From DASSHC01 sp035693105 (GTDB lineage Bacteria > Chloroflexota > Chloroflexia > Thermomicrobiales > Thermomicrobiaceae), in the NCBI GenBank assembly GCA_035693105.1, contig DASSHC010000091.1, positions 1 through 6,738 of the forward strand: 6,738 nt of DNA, in the 5' to 3' direction. Below are positions 1 through 5,284 of this stretch, one piece after another. Each line of letters starts with the position of its first letter. The stretch's first letter is position 1. Made by a program: the position numbers and the translations under genes. The notes beneath the pieces are model-generated. The model saw only the letters and a program-made list of their open reading frames with translations. It was not told where the DNA came from and did no database searches.

Positions 1-495
1 AACGGCCTGCTGGCGAGCGCCAAAGACCGTGGTGAGCACGCCATCGTGGTGCGTGCGCTGGCTGAAGGCCTCGCCGGCATCTGCCGCGAGCTGGAGATGC
101 CGGCCGAGCCGAAGCTGCTCAGCGTGGCGAACATCCACCACCTGCATACCCCGCTGCGCGCCCGCTTGCAGCCGGGCCGCACGCTGCTCGACGCGGTCGA
201 GCGCCTGCATCCCACTCCGGCGGTCGGCGGCTGGCCGCGCGATCCGGCGCTGCGCTTCATCCGCGCGCAGGAGGGCCTCGACCGCGGCTGGTATGCCGCG
301 CCGGTGGGCTGGCTCGACCGCCACGGCGCGGGCGAGTTCGCCGTCGCGCTGCGCTCGGCGCTGGTGGAGGGCGCGAGCGCCACACTCTTCGCCGGCTGCG
401 GCATCGTGGCCGACTCCGACCCGGACCAGGAGTATGCCGAGTCGGCGATCAAGCTGCGCCCGATGCTGTCTGCACTGGCGGGACGTGCGCGGTGA
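1..495 (+). CDS. menF: Isochorismate synthase MenF, C-terminal part (5' end outside window)
   Basis: Partial gene, open from base 1 in frame 1 to TGA at 493-495; 164 residues are visible. The enzyme isomerises chorismate to isochorismate, the entry step of menaquinone synthesis, in the cytoplasm. The visible part is the C-terminal half of the chorismate-binding domain (PF00425). Seen motifs: ASAKDRGEH (about residues 5-13), HHLHT (46-50), LHPTPAVGG (69-77), RGWYAAPVGW (95-104), GEFAVALRSAL (111-121), and AGCGIVADSDPDQE (131-144) followed by E147 and a lysine-containing tail, where isochorismate synthases place a Mg-binding glutamate. Related chorismate enzymes (EntC/DhbC, anthranilate or aminodeoxychorismate synthase) share the fold. 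The motif set and the following menD favour MenF. The stop overlaps the menD start (GTGA), suggesting translational coupling. The missing N-terminus prevents judging full length or the true start. Confidence 0.93.
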   Translation, partial: NGLLASAKDRGEHAIVVRALAEGLAGICRELEMPAEPKLLSVANIHHLHTPLRARLQPGRTLLDAVERLHPTPAVGGWPRDPALRFIRAQEGLDRGWYAAPVGWLDRHGAGEFAVALRSALVEGASATLFAGCGIVADSDPDQEYAESAIKLRPMLSALAGRAR

Positions 496-2252
496 GGTAC
501 GAGGAGGCGGCTTTCGTCTACCTCGGCGCCTTCGTCGAGGCGCTGGCGCGGGCTGGGGTGCGCGATGTCTGCCTGGCGCCGGGCTCGCGCTCGACACCGC
601 TGGCGCTGATGCTGGCGCGGAATCCCGCCGTCAAGCTCTGGCTGCAGCTCGACGAGCGCTCGACCGCCTTCTTCGCGCTGGGGTTGGCCAAGGCAAGCGG
701 TCGACCGGTCGGACTCCTCTGCACCTCCGGCACGGCCGCCGCCAACTTCTTCCCGGCGGTGATCGAGGCCCGCTATGGGCAGGTGCCGTTGGTGGTGATG
801 ACCGCCGACCGGCCGCCCGAGCTGCGCGACGCCGGCGCGGCGCAGACCATCGACCAGGTGCGGCTCTACGGCGCCCACGTCAAGTGGTCGGTCGAGGTGC
901 CGCTCCCCGAGGCGACGCCCGAGTTGCTGCGCTACGCCCGCACGCTGGCGGCCCGAGCCGCGACCAGCGCGCTGGAGTCGCCCGCCGGTCCGGTGCACCT
1001 CAACTTCCCGCTGCGCGAGCCGCTGATTCCGGTCGCGCCAGAGCAATTGCCGCACGACGAGTTCGTGCGGGACGCGCCGGTGCGGGTGGAGCGGGCGCGG
1101 CGGGTGCCGGACGAGGCCGTGCTGGCGGGGCTGGCGGATCGGCTGCGGAGCGCGGAGCGCGGACTGATTGTCGCAGGGCCGCAGCCGGACCCGGCGCTGG
1201 CTGAGCCGCTGGCCCGGCTGGCGCGACGCCTGGGCTTCCCCGTGCTGGCCGATCCGCTGTCCGGGCTGCGCTGCGGCCCGCGCGAGCCGGAGGCGATCGT
1301 CGATAGCTACGACGCCTTCCTGCGCTCGCCGCGCGTGGCCGAGGCGCTGCGTCCCGACCTCGTGCTGCGCTTCGGCGCGATCCCGACCTCGAAGCCAACC
1401 TTGCAGTTCCTGGAGAAGCACGTCGGCGCGCGCCAGGTCTTGCTCGGCGCCGGCTGGGAGGACCCGTCCTCGCTCGCATCGGATGCGATCCTGGCCGACC
1501 CAGCGGCGACCTGTGAGGCGCTGTTGCGGTGGATCGACGAGCCCCATTCACAAGATTATGGCTGGCTGGCGATCTGGCGCGCACTCGACCGTGCCAGCCG
1601 TGATGCCATCGCGGCGTTCATTGATCGTTTGGACGAGCCGTTCGAGGGCCGCGTCTTCGCCGAGCTGGCGCGGGTGCTGCCGGAAGGGAGCACGCTCTAC
1701 GCCAGCAGCAGCATGCCGGTGCGCGATCTCGACAGCTTCGTCCCGGCCTCGCGACGCGCGATCCGCTTCCTGGCCAACCGCGGCGCCAACGGCATCGACG
1801 GTGTGGTCTCCAGCGCGCTGGGCGCCTCGGTCGCGAGCAACGGACCGCTGCTGCTGGCGATCGGCGACATCGCGCTCTACCACGACATGAACGGGCTGCT
1901 GGCGGCCAAGCTGCACCAGCTCGACGCCACCATCGTGCTGCTCAACAACGACGGCGGCGGCATCTTCTCTTTTTTGCCGCAGGCGCGCCACCCCGAGCAC
2001 TTCGAGGCGCTGTTCGGCACGCCGCACGGGCTCGACTTCCAGCCGGTGGCCCAGCTCTACGGCGCGGCGTATCGCTTGATCGAGGATTGGGCTGATTTCG
2101 CTCCGGTGGCCGAGCGGGCGCTGGCGGCGCCGGGGCTGAAGCTGATCGAGCTGCGCAGCGAGCGCGCGCGCAACGTCGAGCTGCATCAGGCGGTCTGGCA
2201 CGCGGCGGCAGCGGCGGCCGAAAACGAGGTGGCCCGGTGCGTCACACGGTGA
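492..2252 (+). CDS. menD: SEPHCHC synthase MenD (thiamine diphosphate enzyme)
   Basis: 586 residues, close to the usual length of the family. It catalyses the ThDP-dependent Stetter-type addition of the 2-oxoglutarate-derived succinyl semialdehyde to isochorismate, giving 2-succinyl-5-enolpyruvyl-6-hydroxy-3-cyclohexene-1-carboxylate. The N-terminal ThDP-enzyme Pyr domain shows APGSRSTPLAL (29-39), the catalytic-type glutamate E55 in LDERSTAFF, TSGTAAANFFPAV (78-90), TADRPPELRDAG (104-115) and Q118. The central region is followed by the C-terminal PP domain with SSSMPVRD (405-412), NRGANGIDG (429-437), and the ThDP/Mg motif running from GDIALYHDMNGLL (458-470) to NNDGGGIF (485-492). S32, R33, E55, R107 and Q118 fall at the numbers I recall for active-site residues of E. 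coli MenD. The GTG start at 492 overlaps the menF stop by 4 bp and puts the APGSRS motif at its usual distance from the N-terminus. All key residues look intact. Confidence 0.98.
   Translation: MRYEEAAFVYLGAFVEALARAGVRDVCLAPGSRSTPLALMLARNPAVKLWLQLDERSTAFFALGLAKASGRPVGLLCTSGTAAANFFPAVIEARYGQVPLVVMTADRPPELRDAGAAQTIDQVRLYGAHVKWSVEVPLPEATPELLRYARTLAARAATSALESPAGPVHLNFPLREPLIPVAPEQLPHDEFVRDAPVRVERARRVPDEAVLAGLADRLRSAERGLIVAGPQPDPALAEPLARLARRLGFPVLADPLSGLRCGPREPEAIVDSYDAFLRSPRVAEALRPDLVLRFGAIPTSKPTLQFLEKHVGARQVLLGAGWEDPSSLASDAILADPAATCEALLRWIDEPHSQDYGWLAIWRALDRASRDAIAAFIDRLDEPFEGRVFAELARVLPEGSTLYASSSMPVRDLDSFVPASRRAIRFLANRGANGIDGVVSSALGASVASNGPLLLAIGDIALYHDMNGLLAAKLHQLDATIVLLNNDGGGIFSFLPQARHPEHFEALFGTPHGLDFQPVAQLYGAAYRLIEDWADFAPVAERALAAPGLKLIELRSERARNVELHQAVWHAAAAAAENEVARCVTR
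2226..2232 (+). promoter_or_regulatory. Ribosome binding site deciding the menH start
   Basis: GAGGTGG lies inside the 3' end of menD. The GAGG core ends 7 nt before the GTG at 2237. It is too far (about 19 nt) from a second in-frame GTG at 2249, so it favours 2237 as the menH start. Confidence 0.55.
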
Positions 2253-3061
2253 ACGGCCTCGCGCTCAACGTCGAGATGTCCGGCTCCGGCCCGCCGCTGG
2301 TGCTGCTGCACGGCTTCACCGGCAGCGCCGCGACCTGGCGCGACCTGGCGCGCTCCTGGGGAGCATCGTTCACGACCATCGCCGTCGACCTGATCGGCCA
2401 CGGCGCCTCGGACGCGCCCGCCGACCCCGCGCGCTACCGCATGGAGCATTGCGCGGCTGACCTGGTGGCGCTCTTCGACCGGCTCGGCCTCGACCGCCCG
2501 GCCGTGCTCGGCTACTCGCTCGGCGGGCGGGTCGCGCTGCACCTGGAGCTGGCCGCGCCCGAGCGCGTCGGCCGGCTCATCCTGGAGAGCGCCTCGCCGG
2601 GGATCGCGGATTCGGCTGAACGCGCGGCGCGGACCCGCGCGGACGAGGCGCTGGCTGACTCGATCGAGCGCGACGGCCTGCCGGCCTTCGTCGCGCGCTG
2701 GGAGCGGCTGCCGCTCTTCGCCAGCCAGGAGCGCCTGCCGCCGGCCGCACGCGAGCGCCATCGTGCCCAGCGCCTGAGCAATAGCCCGCTCGGCCTCGCC
2801 AATAGTCTGCGCGGCACGGGCGCCGGGGCGATGGAGCCGGTGGTCGATCGGCTTGCCGAATTGCAAATGCCAACGCTGCTGGTGGTGGGCGAGCTCGACG
2901 ACAAGTACGTTGCGCTGGCCGGTGCACTGGAGCATGCGATCCCCGGCGCCCGCCTGGCGATCGTGCCCGACGCGGGCCATGCCGTGCATCTGGAGCAGCC
3001 GGAGGTGTTCGAGCGCTTGGTGTACGAATTCATAACTCGCGTAGAAGTGGGCTGCCGTTGA
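2237..3061 (+). CDS. menH: SHCHC synthase MenH (alpha/beta hydrolase fold)
   Basis: 274 residues. It eliminates pyruvate from SEPHCHC to give 2-succinyl-6-hydroxy-2,4-cyclohexadiene-1-carboxylate, following MenD. It is an alpha/beta-hydrolase with LVLLHGFTGS (21-30, oxyanion region), VDLIGHGASD (50-59), the nucleophile elbow GYSLGGR (92-98, Ser94), GELDDKY (218-224, acid Asp221) and DAGHAVHLEQP (245-255, His248). This is a complete Ser-Asp-His triad with spacing like that of the E. coli enzyme. An Arg-rich cap segment (about 129-136, RAARTRAD) precedes the lid helices, as in MenH proteins. The gene overlaps the end of menD by 16 bp if it starts at GTG 2237. A second GTG at 2249 would give a 4-bp GTGA overlap and a protein four residues shorter. 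Generic hydrolases share this fold, but the operon position and the GExDxK-type motif support MenH. Confidence 0.94.
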   Translation: MRHTVNGLALNVEMSGSGPPLVLLHGFTGSAATWRDLARSWGASFTTIAVDLIGHGASDAPADPARYRMEHCAADLVALFDRLGLDRPAVLGYSLGGRVALHLELAAPERVGRLILESASPGIADSAERAARTRADEALADSIERDGLPAFVARWERLPLFASQERLPPAARERHRAQRLSNSPLGLANSLRGTGAGAMEPVVDRLAELQMPTLLVVGELDDKYVALAGALEHAIPGARLAIVPDAGHAVHLEQPEVFERLVYEFITRVEVGCR

Positions 3062-3651
3062 CCGCTCCCCCGATCCTGCTCGACATCCCCGACTCGCTGG
3101 AGACCGAGCGGCTGGTGCTGCGCGCGCCACGGGCGGGGGATGGAGCGGCGCTCAACGCGGCGATTCGCGAATCGCGGCAGCGGCTGCGGCCCTGGCTTCC
3201 CTTCGCCGTCAAGCTACCGAGCGTGGCCGAGACGGAGGAGTGGGCGCGCCGGGCGGCGGCGGCATTCATCCAGCGGACCGCGCTTACCTACGTCCTGCTG
3301 CTTGCGGACGACGAGAGCGTCGTGGGTGTCTCCGAGCTGCGCTGCCGGAGCTGGGACGTACCCAGCTTCGAGCTCGGCTACTGGTGCCGCACGCGATTTG
3401 AGGGCCGCGGCTACGTCGGCGAGACCGCGCGTGCGCTCACGCGGCTGGCCTTCGAGGGCCTGGGGGCAAACCGGGTGGAGATCCGGATGGACGCGCGCAA
3501 CGAGCGCAGCCGGCGCGTAGCCGAGCGCGCCGGCTACCGGCTCGAAGGAACACTGCACAACGACATGCGCGACCTGCAGGGCGGGCTGCGCGACACGCTC
3601 GTCTTCGCGCTGCTGCCGGATGAGCACCGGCGCCTGCTGGAGGGACGCTGA
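3058..3651 (+). CDS. GNAT family N-acetyltransferase, RimJ/RimL-like
   Basis: 197 residues. A single GNAT domain (Acetyltransf_3 type) fills the protein and probably transfers an acetyl group from acetyl-CoA to an amine such as a protein N-terminus or a small molecule; the substrate is unknown. Seen features: the N-terminal strand ETERLVLRAPRAGD (15-28) typical of RimJ/RimL proteins, FELGYWCRTRFEGRGYVGE (104-122) containing the acetyl-CoA pyrophosphate loop R-x-x-G-R-G-Y (R113 to Y119), RVEIRMDARNERSRRVAERAGY (139-160) with the N-x-x-S-x-x-V-x-x-x-x-G-(Y/F) motif, and a C-terminal LEGTLHNDM/RDTLVFAL segment. The start is TTG at 3058, in a 4-bp TTGA overlap with the menH stop. No upstream alternative fits better, and the ETERL strand then sits near the N-terminus as usual. 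It is co-linear and probably translationally coupled with the men genes, but has no known role in menaquinone synthesis. Base composition resembles its neighbours. Confidence 0.9.
   Translation: MTAPPILLDIPDSLETERLVLRAPRAGDGAALNAAIRESRQRLRPWLPFAVKLPSVAETEEWARRAAAAFIQRTALTYVLLLADDESVVGVSELRCRSWDVPSFELGYWCRTRFEGRGYVGETARALTRLAFEGLGANRVEIRMDARNERSRRVAERAGYRLEGTLHNDMRDLQGGLRDTLVFALLPDEHRRLLEGR
3639..3644 (+). promoter_or_regulatory. Ribosome binding site for the PF06475 gene
   Basis: GGAGGG lies within the last codons of the acetyltransferase gene, 8 nt before ATG 3653. It fixes the start at 3653 rather than the upstream in-frame GTG-type codon at 3620. Confidence 0.75.
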
Positions 3652-3652
3652 G

Positions 3653-4240
3653 ATGGAGCGCGACATTCTCTGGACGCCCTGGAGTGAAGTGGGGATCGAG
3701 CATTTGCATCTATCGCTGGGGCCTGACGGGAGCGTGGCCGACAGCGAGATCGTGCGCGTGATCGAGGGCGGGCCGCTGCGGCTGCACTTCCGGCTGGAGA
3801 CCGACGCCGCCTGGCGCGCCCGGCGGCTGCACGCCGAGGCGCCCTATCCCGCCGGGGCGCGCCTTTCGCTCGCCTCCGACGGGGCGGGCCACTGGGTCGA
3901 CGACGCCGGACAGGCGTTGCCCGAGCTGGACGGTTGCTACGATGTCGACATCGCGGCGACGCCCTTCACCAACACGCTGCCGGTGCGCCGGCTTGGACTG
4001 GCAGAGGGACAATCCGCCGAGATCAGCGTGGTCTACGTCGGGATTCCGGAGCTGCGCCCGCGGCCAGCGCGCCAGCGCTACACCTGGCTGCGCGCCACCG
4101 CCGACGGCGCGGTCTACCGCTACGAGGGGCTGGAGACCGGCTTCAGCGTCGATCTGGCGGTCGACCGCGACGGGATCGTGCTCGATTATCCCGGCATCTG
4201 GCGCCGGGTCTGGCCGCCGCTGGCGCCGATCAACACCTGA
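3653..4240 (+). CDS. Putative glycolipid-binding protein (PF06475, formerly DUF1089)
   Basis: 195 residues, the usual size for this family, whose function is not established; 'glycolipid-binding' is a family name. The Pseudomonas aeruginosa member PA1994 is the structural reference I recall. Seen: ILWTPWSEVGIEHL (5-18), DAAWRARRL (51-59), LASDGAGHWVDD (73-84), the strong signature LDGCYDVDIAATPFTNTLP (92-110) followed by VRRLGL, VVYVGIPEL (126-134), QRYTWLR (141-147), YRYEG (155-159), and VDRDGIVLDYPGIWRR (170-185). There is no signal peptide or membrane segment, so it is probably cytoplasmic. ATG 3653 follows the acetyltransferase stop after 1 nt and has a strong Shine-Dalgarno site. It is 31 bp upstream of menB. 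A role as a lipid or isoprenoid carrier for the quinone pathway would be speculation. Confidence 0.92.
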   Translation: MERDILWTPWSEVGIEHLHLSLGPDGSVADSEIVRVIEGGPLRLHFRLETDAAWRARRLHAEAPYPAGARLSLASDGAGHWVDDAGQALPELDGCYDVDIAATPFTNTLPVRRLGLAEGQSAEISVVYVGIPELRPRPARQRYTWLRATADGAVYRYEGLETGFSVDLAVDRDGIVLDYPGIWRRVWPPLAPINT

Positions 4241-4261
4241 GAGTCGTTTGGTCTTACACGA

Positions 4262-4268
4262 GGGAGGA
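4262..4268 (+). promoter_or_regulatory. Ribosome binding site for menB
   Basis: GGGAGGA lies in the short 31-bp gap before menB, with its GGAGG core ending 4 nt before ATG 4272. The menB frame stays open far upstream, so this site is what selects the start. I see no convincing promoter in the gap. Confidence 0.75.
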
Positions 4269-4271
4269 ACG

Positions 4272-5096
4272 ATGGCCGTCAACTGGGTACCGCTGGGCGA
4301 GTACGAGGATATTCTCTACGAGCAGGTCGAGGGTGAGGGGATCGCCCAGATCACCATCAACCGGCCGGAGGTGCTCAACGCCTTCCGACCCGAGACTGTC
4401 TCCGAGATGATCGACGCCTTCGCCGACGTGCGCGAGCGGCTGGACATTGGCGTGGTGCTGCTGCGCGGGGCGGGCACGCGCGCCTTCTGCTCCGGCGGCG
4501 ACCAGCGCGGGCGCGAGGCGGGCGGCTACGCGGGCAAGGACCGCGTGCCGCGGCTCAATGTGCTCGACCTGCAGCGGCAGATCCGCCACCTGCCGGTCCC
4601 GGTGATCGCGGTGGTGGCCGGCTACGCGGTTGGCGGCGGCCACGTGCTGCACGTCATCTGCGACCTGACGATCGCGGCCGACAACGCCATTTTCGGCCAG
4701 GCCGGCCCGCGCGTCGGCAGCTTCGACGGTGGCTACGGCGCCGGTTATCTGGCGCGCATCGTGGGTCACAAGCGGGCGCGTGAGATCTGGTACCTTTGCC
4801 GCCAGTACGGCGCGGAGGAAGCCTTCCAGATGGGGCTGGTGAACACCGTCGTTCCGCTGGAGCAGTTGGAGGATGAGGCGATCCAGTGGTCGCGCGAGAT
4901 CCTGGTCAAGAGTCCGACCGCGATCCGGCTGCTCAAGGCGGCCTTCAACGCGGACACCGACGGCCTGGCCGGCATTCAGCAGTTGGCCGGCGACGCCACG
5001 CTCCTCTTCTACCAGACGCCCGAGGCGCAGGAAGGCTCCAAGGCGTTCGTGGAGAAGCGCAAGCCCGACTTCTCGAAGTACCCGCGCTTTCCGTAG
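4272..5096 (+). CDS. menB: 1,4-dihydroxy-2-naphthoyl-CoA synthase MenB
   Basis: 274 residues, standard for the family. This crotonase-fold enzyme closes the naphthoquinone ring of o-succinylbenzoyl-CoA by a Dieckmann-type condensation. Seen: ITINRPEVLNAFRP (27-40), AFCSGGDQRGR (71-81, oxyanion glycine and CoA region), VLDLQRQIRHLPVPVIAVVAGYAVGGGHVLH (97-127), DLTIAADNAIFGQAGPRVGSFDGGYG (131-156), REIWYLCRQYGAEEAF (170-185), LFYQTPEAQEG (245-255) and the C-terminal PDFSKYPRF (265-273). Asp152 aligns with the catalytic Asp163 of E. coli MenB and Tyr247 with Tyr258. Gly145 sits where E. coli has Gly156, marking the bicarbonate-dependent (type I) class rather than the class with an Asp side chain (M. 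tuberculosis type). The ATG start is chosen from the adjacent Shine-Dalgarno site and the family N-terminus; the open frame upstream is just the overlapping gene's shadow. Confidence 0.98.
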   Translation: MAVNWVPLGEYEDILYEQVEGEGIAQITINRPEVLNAFRPETVSEMIDAFADVRERLDIGVVLLRGAGTRAFCSGGDQRGREAGGYAGKDRVPRLNVLDLQRQIRHLPVPVIAVVAGYAVGGGHVLHVICDLTIAADNAIFGQAGPRVGSFDGGYGAGYLARIVGHKRAREIWYLCRQYGAEEAFQMGLVNTVVPLEQLEDEAIQWSREILVKSPTAIRLLKAAFNADTDGLAGIQQLAGDATLLFYQTPEAQEGSKAFVEKRKPDFSKYPRFP

Positions 5097-5114
5097 ACTT
5101 GCCCTCACCCCCGG

Positions 5115-5149
5115 CCCCTCTCCGGACGGAGTCAATGCTGGGAGAGGGG
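5115..5149 (+). repeat. Left nested hairpin of the inverted repeat
   Basis: CCCCTCTCC at 5115-5123 is perfectly complementary to GGAGAGGGG at 5141-5149: a 9-bp GC-rich stem with a 17-nt loop. It starts 19 nt after the menB stop. No run of T follows, so it does not look like a standard intrinsic terminator. Confidence 0.7.
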
Positions 5150-5191
5150 AGGACGTCGGGGGCAGCCAGCAGCCCTCCTGTAGCTGCTCCC

Positions 5192-5213
5192 CTTCTCCCA
5201 GTACTGGGAGAAG
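5192..5213 (+). repeat. Perfect 22-bp palindrome in the right half of the inverted repeat
   Basis: CTTCTCCCAGT at 5192-5202 is followed directly by its exact reverse complement ACTGGGAGAAG at 5203-5213. As RNA it would form a hairpin with a very small loop; as DNA it is a symmetrical site. It is mutually exclusive with the long-range pairing of 5188-5199 to 5140-5150. No T-run follows. Confidence 0.75.
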
Positions 5214-5264
5214 ACTCCGTGCGGGTGGGGGGATGAGGGCCGGCCTGGTCGCTGTAACAGACGC

Positions 5265-5270
5265 GGAGGA
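5265..5270 (+). promoter_or_regulatory. Ribosome binding site for menA
   Basis: GGAGGA lies 25 nt downstream of the inverted repeat. Its GGAGG core is 9 nt from TTG 5279, 12 from GTG 5282 and 15 from ATG 5285, so it does not cleanly settle which of three consecutive start codons is used. A weaker AAGGG at 5273-5277 is 7 nt from the ATG. Confidence 0.55.
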
Positions 5271-5284
5271 ATAAGGGATTGGTG

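Larger units (their letters stand above)
5101..5240 (+). repeat. Imperfect ~140-bp inverted repeat between menB and menA
   Basis: This occupies most of the 188-bp non-coding gap. The outer arms are 5101-5112 (GCCCTCACCCCC) and 5229-5240 (GGGGATGAGGGC), complementary with one mismatch. Further in, ACGGAGTC at 5126-5133 pairs with GACTCCGT at 5213-5220, and GGGAGAGGGGA at 5140-5150 pairs with TCCCCTTCTCCC at 5188-5199 with one bulge. The central 5151-5187 segment is largely unpaired. Two local hairpins compete with this long-range pairing. The layout resembles a REP- or MITE-like dispersed element; CCCTCACCCCC...CCCCTCTCC repeats are, to my memory, common between genes in Chloroflexota and some other high-GC genomes. 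There is no ORF inside that would mark an insertion sequence, and no clear target-site duplication. It could also act as an attenuating or mRNA-stabilising structure inside the operon. Confidence 0.8.

Noticed and set aside
2331..2350. Tandem 10-bp repeat CGACCTGGCG inside menH
   Set aside because: The encoded segment fits the normal menH region between the HGFTGS and VDLIGHG motifs, and the frame is intact. It is probably a coincidence of biased codon use.
2186..3130. Long antisense open frame (314 codons) opposite menH
   Set aside because: It is Arg/Ala/Gln-rich low-complexity translation with no recognisable motif, mirrors a well-supported gene, and is expected by chance in DNA this GC-rich. 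The other minus-strand frames opposite menD, menB and menA were rejected for the same reason.
3620..3652. Upstream start for the PF06475 gene
   Set aside because: It would overlap the acetyltransferase by 32 bp; ATG 3653 has GGAGGG at ideal spacing and the family's W-x-P-W-type N-terminus follows directly.
3942..4271. N-terminal extension of menB to a 384-residue protein
   Set aside because: The extension overlaps the PF06475 gene in another frame, reads as Arg/Ser-rich shadow sequence, and ATG 4272 has a strong ribosome binding site and the family-typical N-terminus.
5115..5213. Intrinsic terminator after menB
   Set aside because: Stable hairpins are present, but neither is followed by a T-run, and menA/menC continue the same pathway on the same strand.
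5252..5260. CTGTAACAG as a possible operator upstream of menA
   Set aside because: Arms of only 4 bp around one base are too short to be significant, and there is no accompanying promoter-like pair of hexamers that I can support.
5097..5284. Insertion sequence or CRISPR array in the menB-menA gap
   Set aside because: There is no transposase frame, no regularly spaced direct repeats, and the structure is a single inverted repeat.
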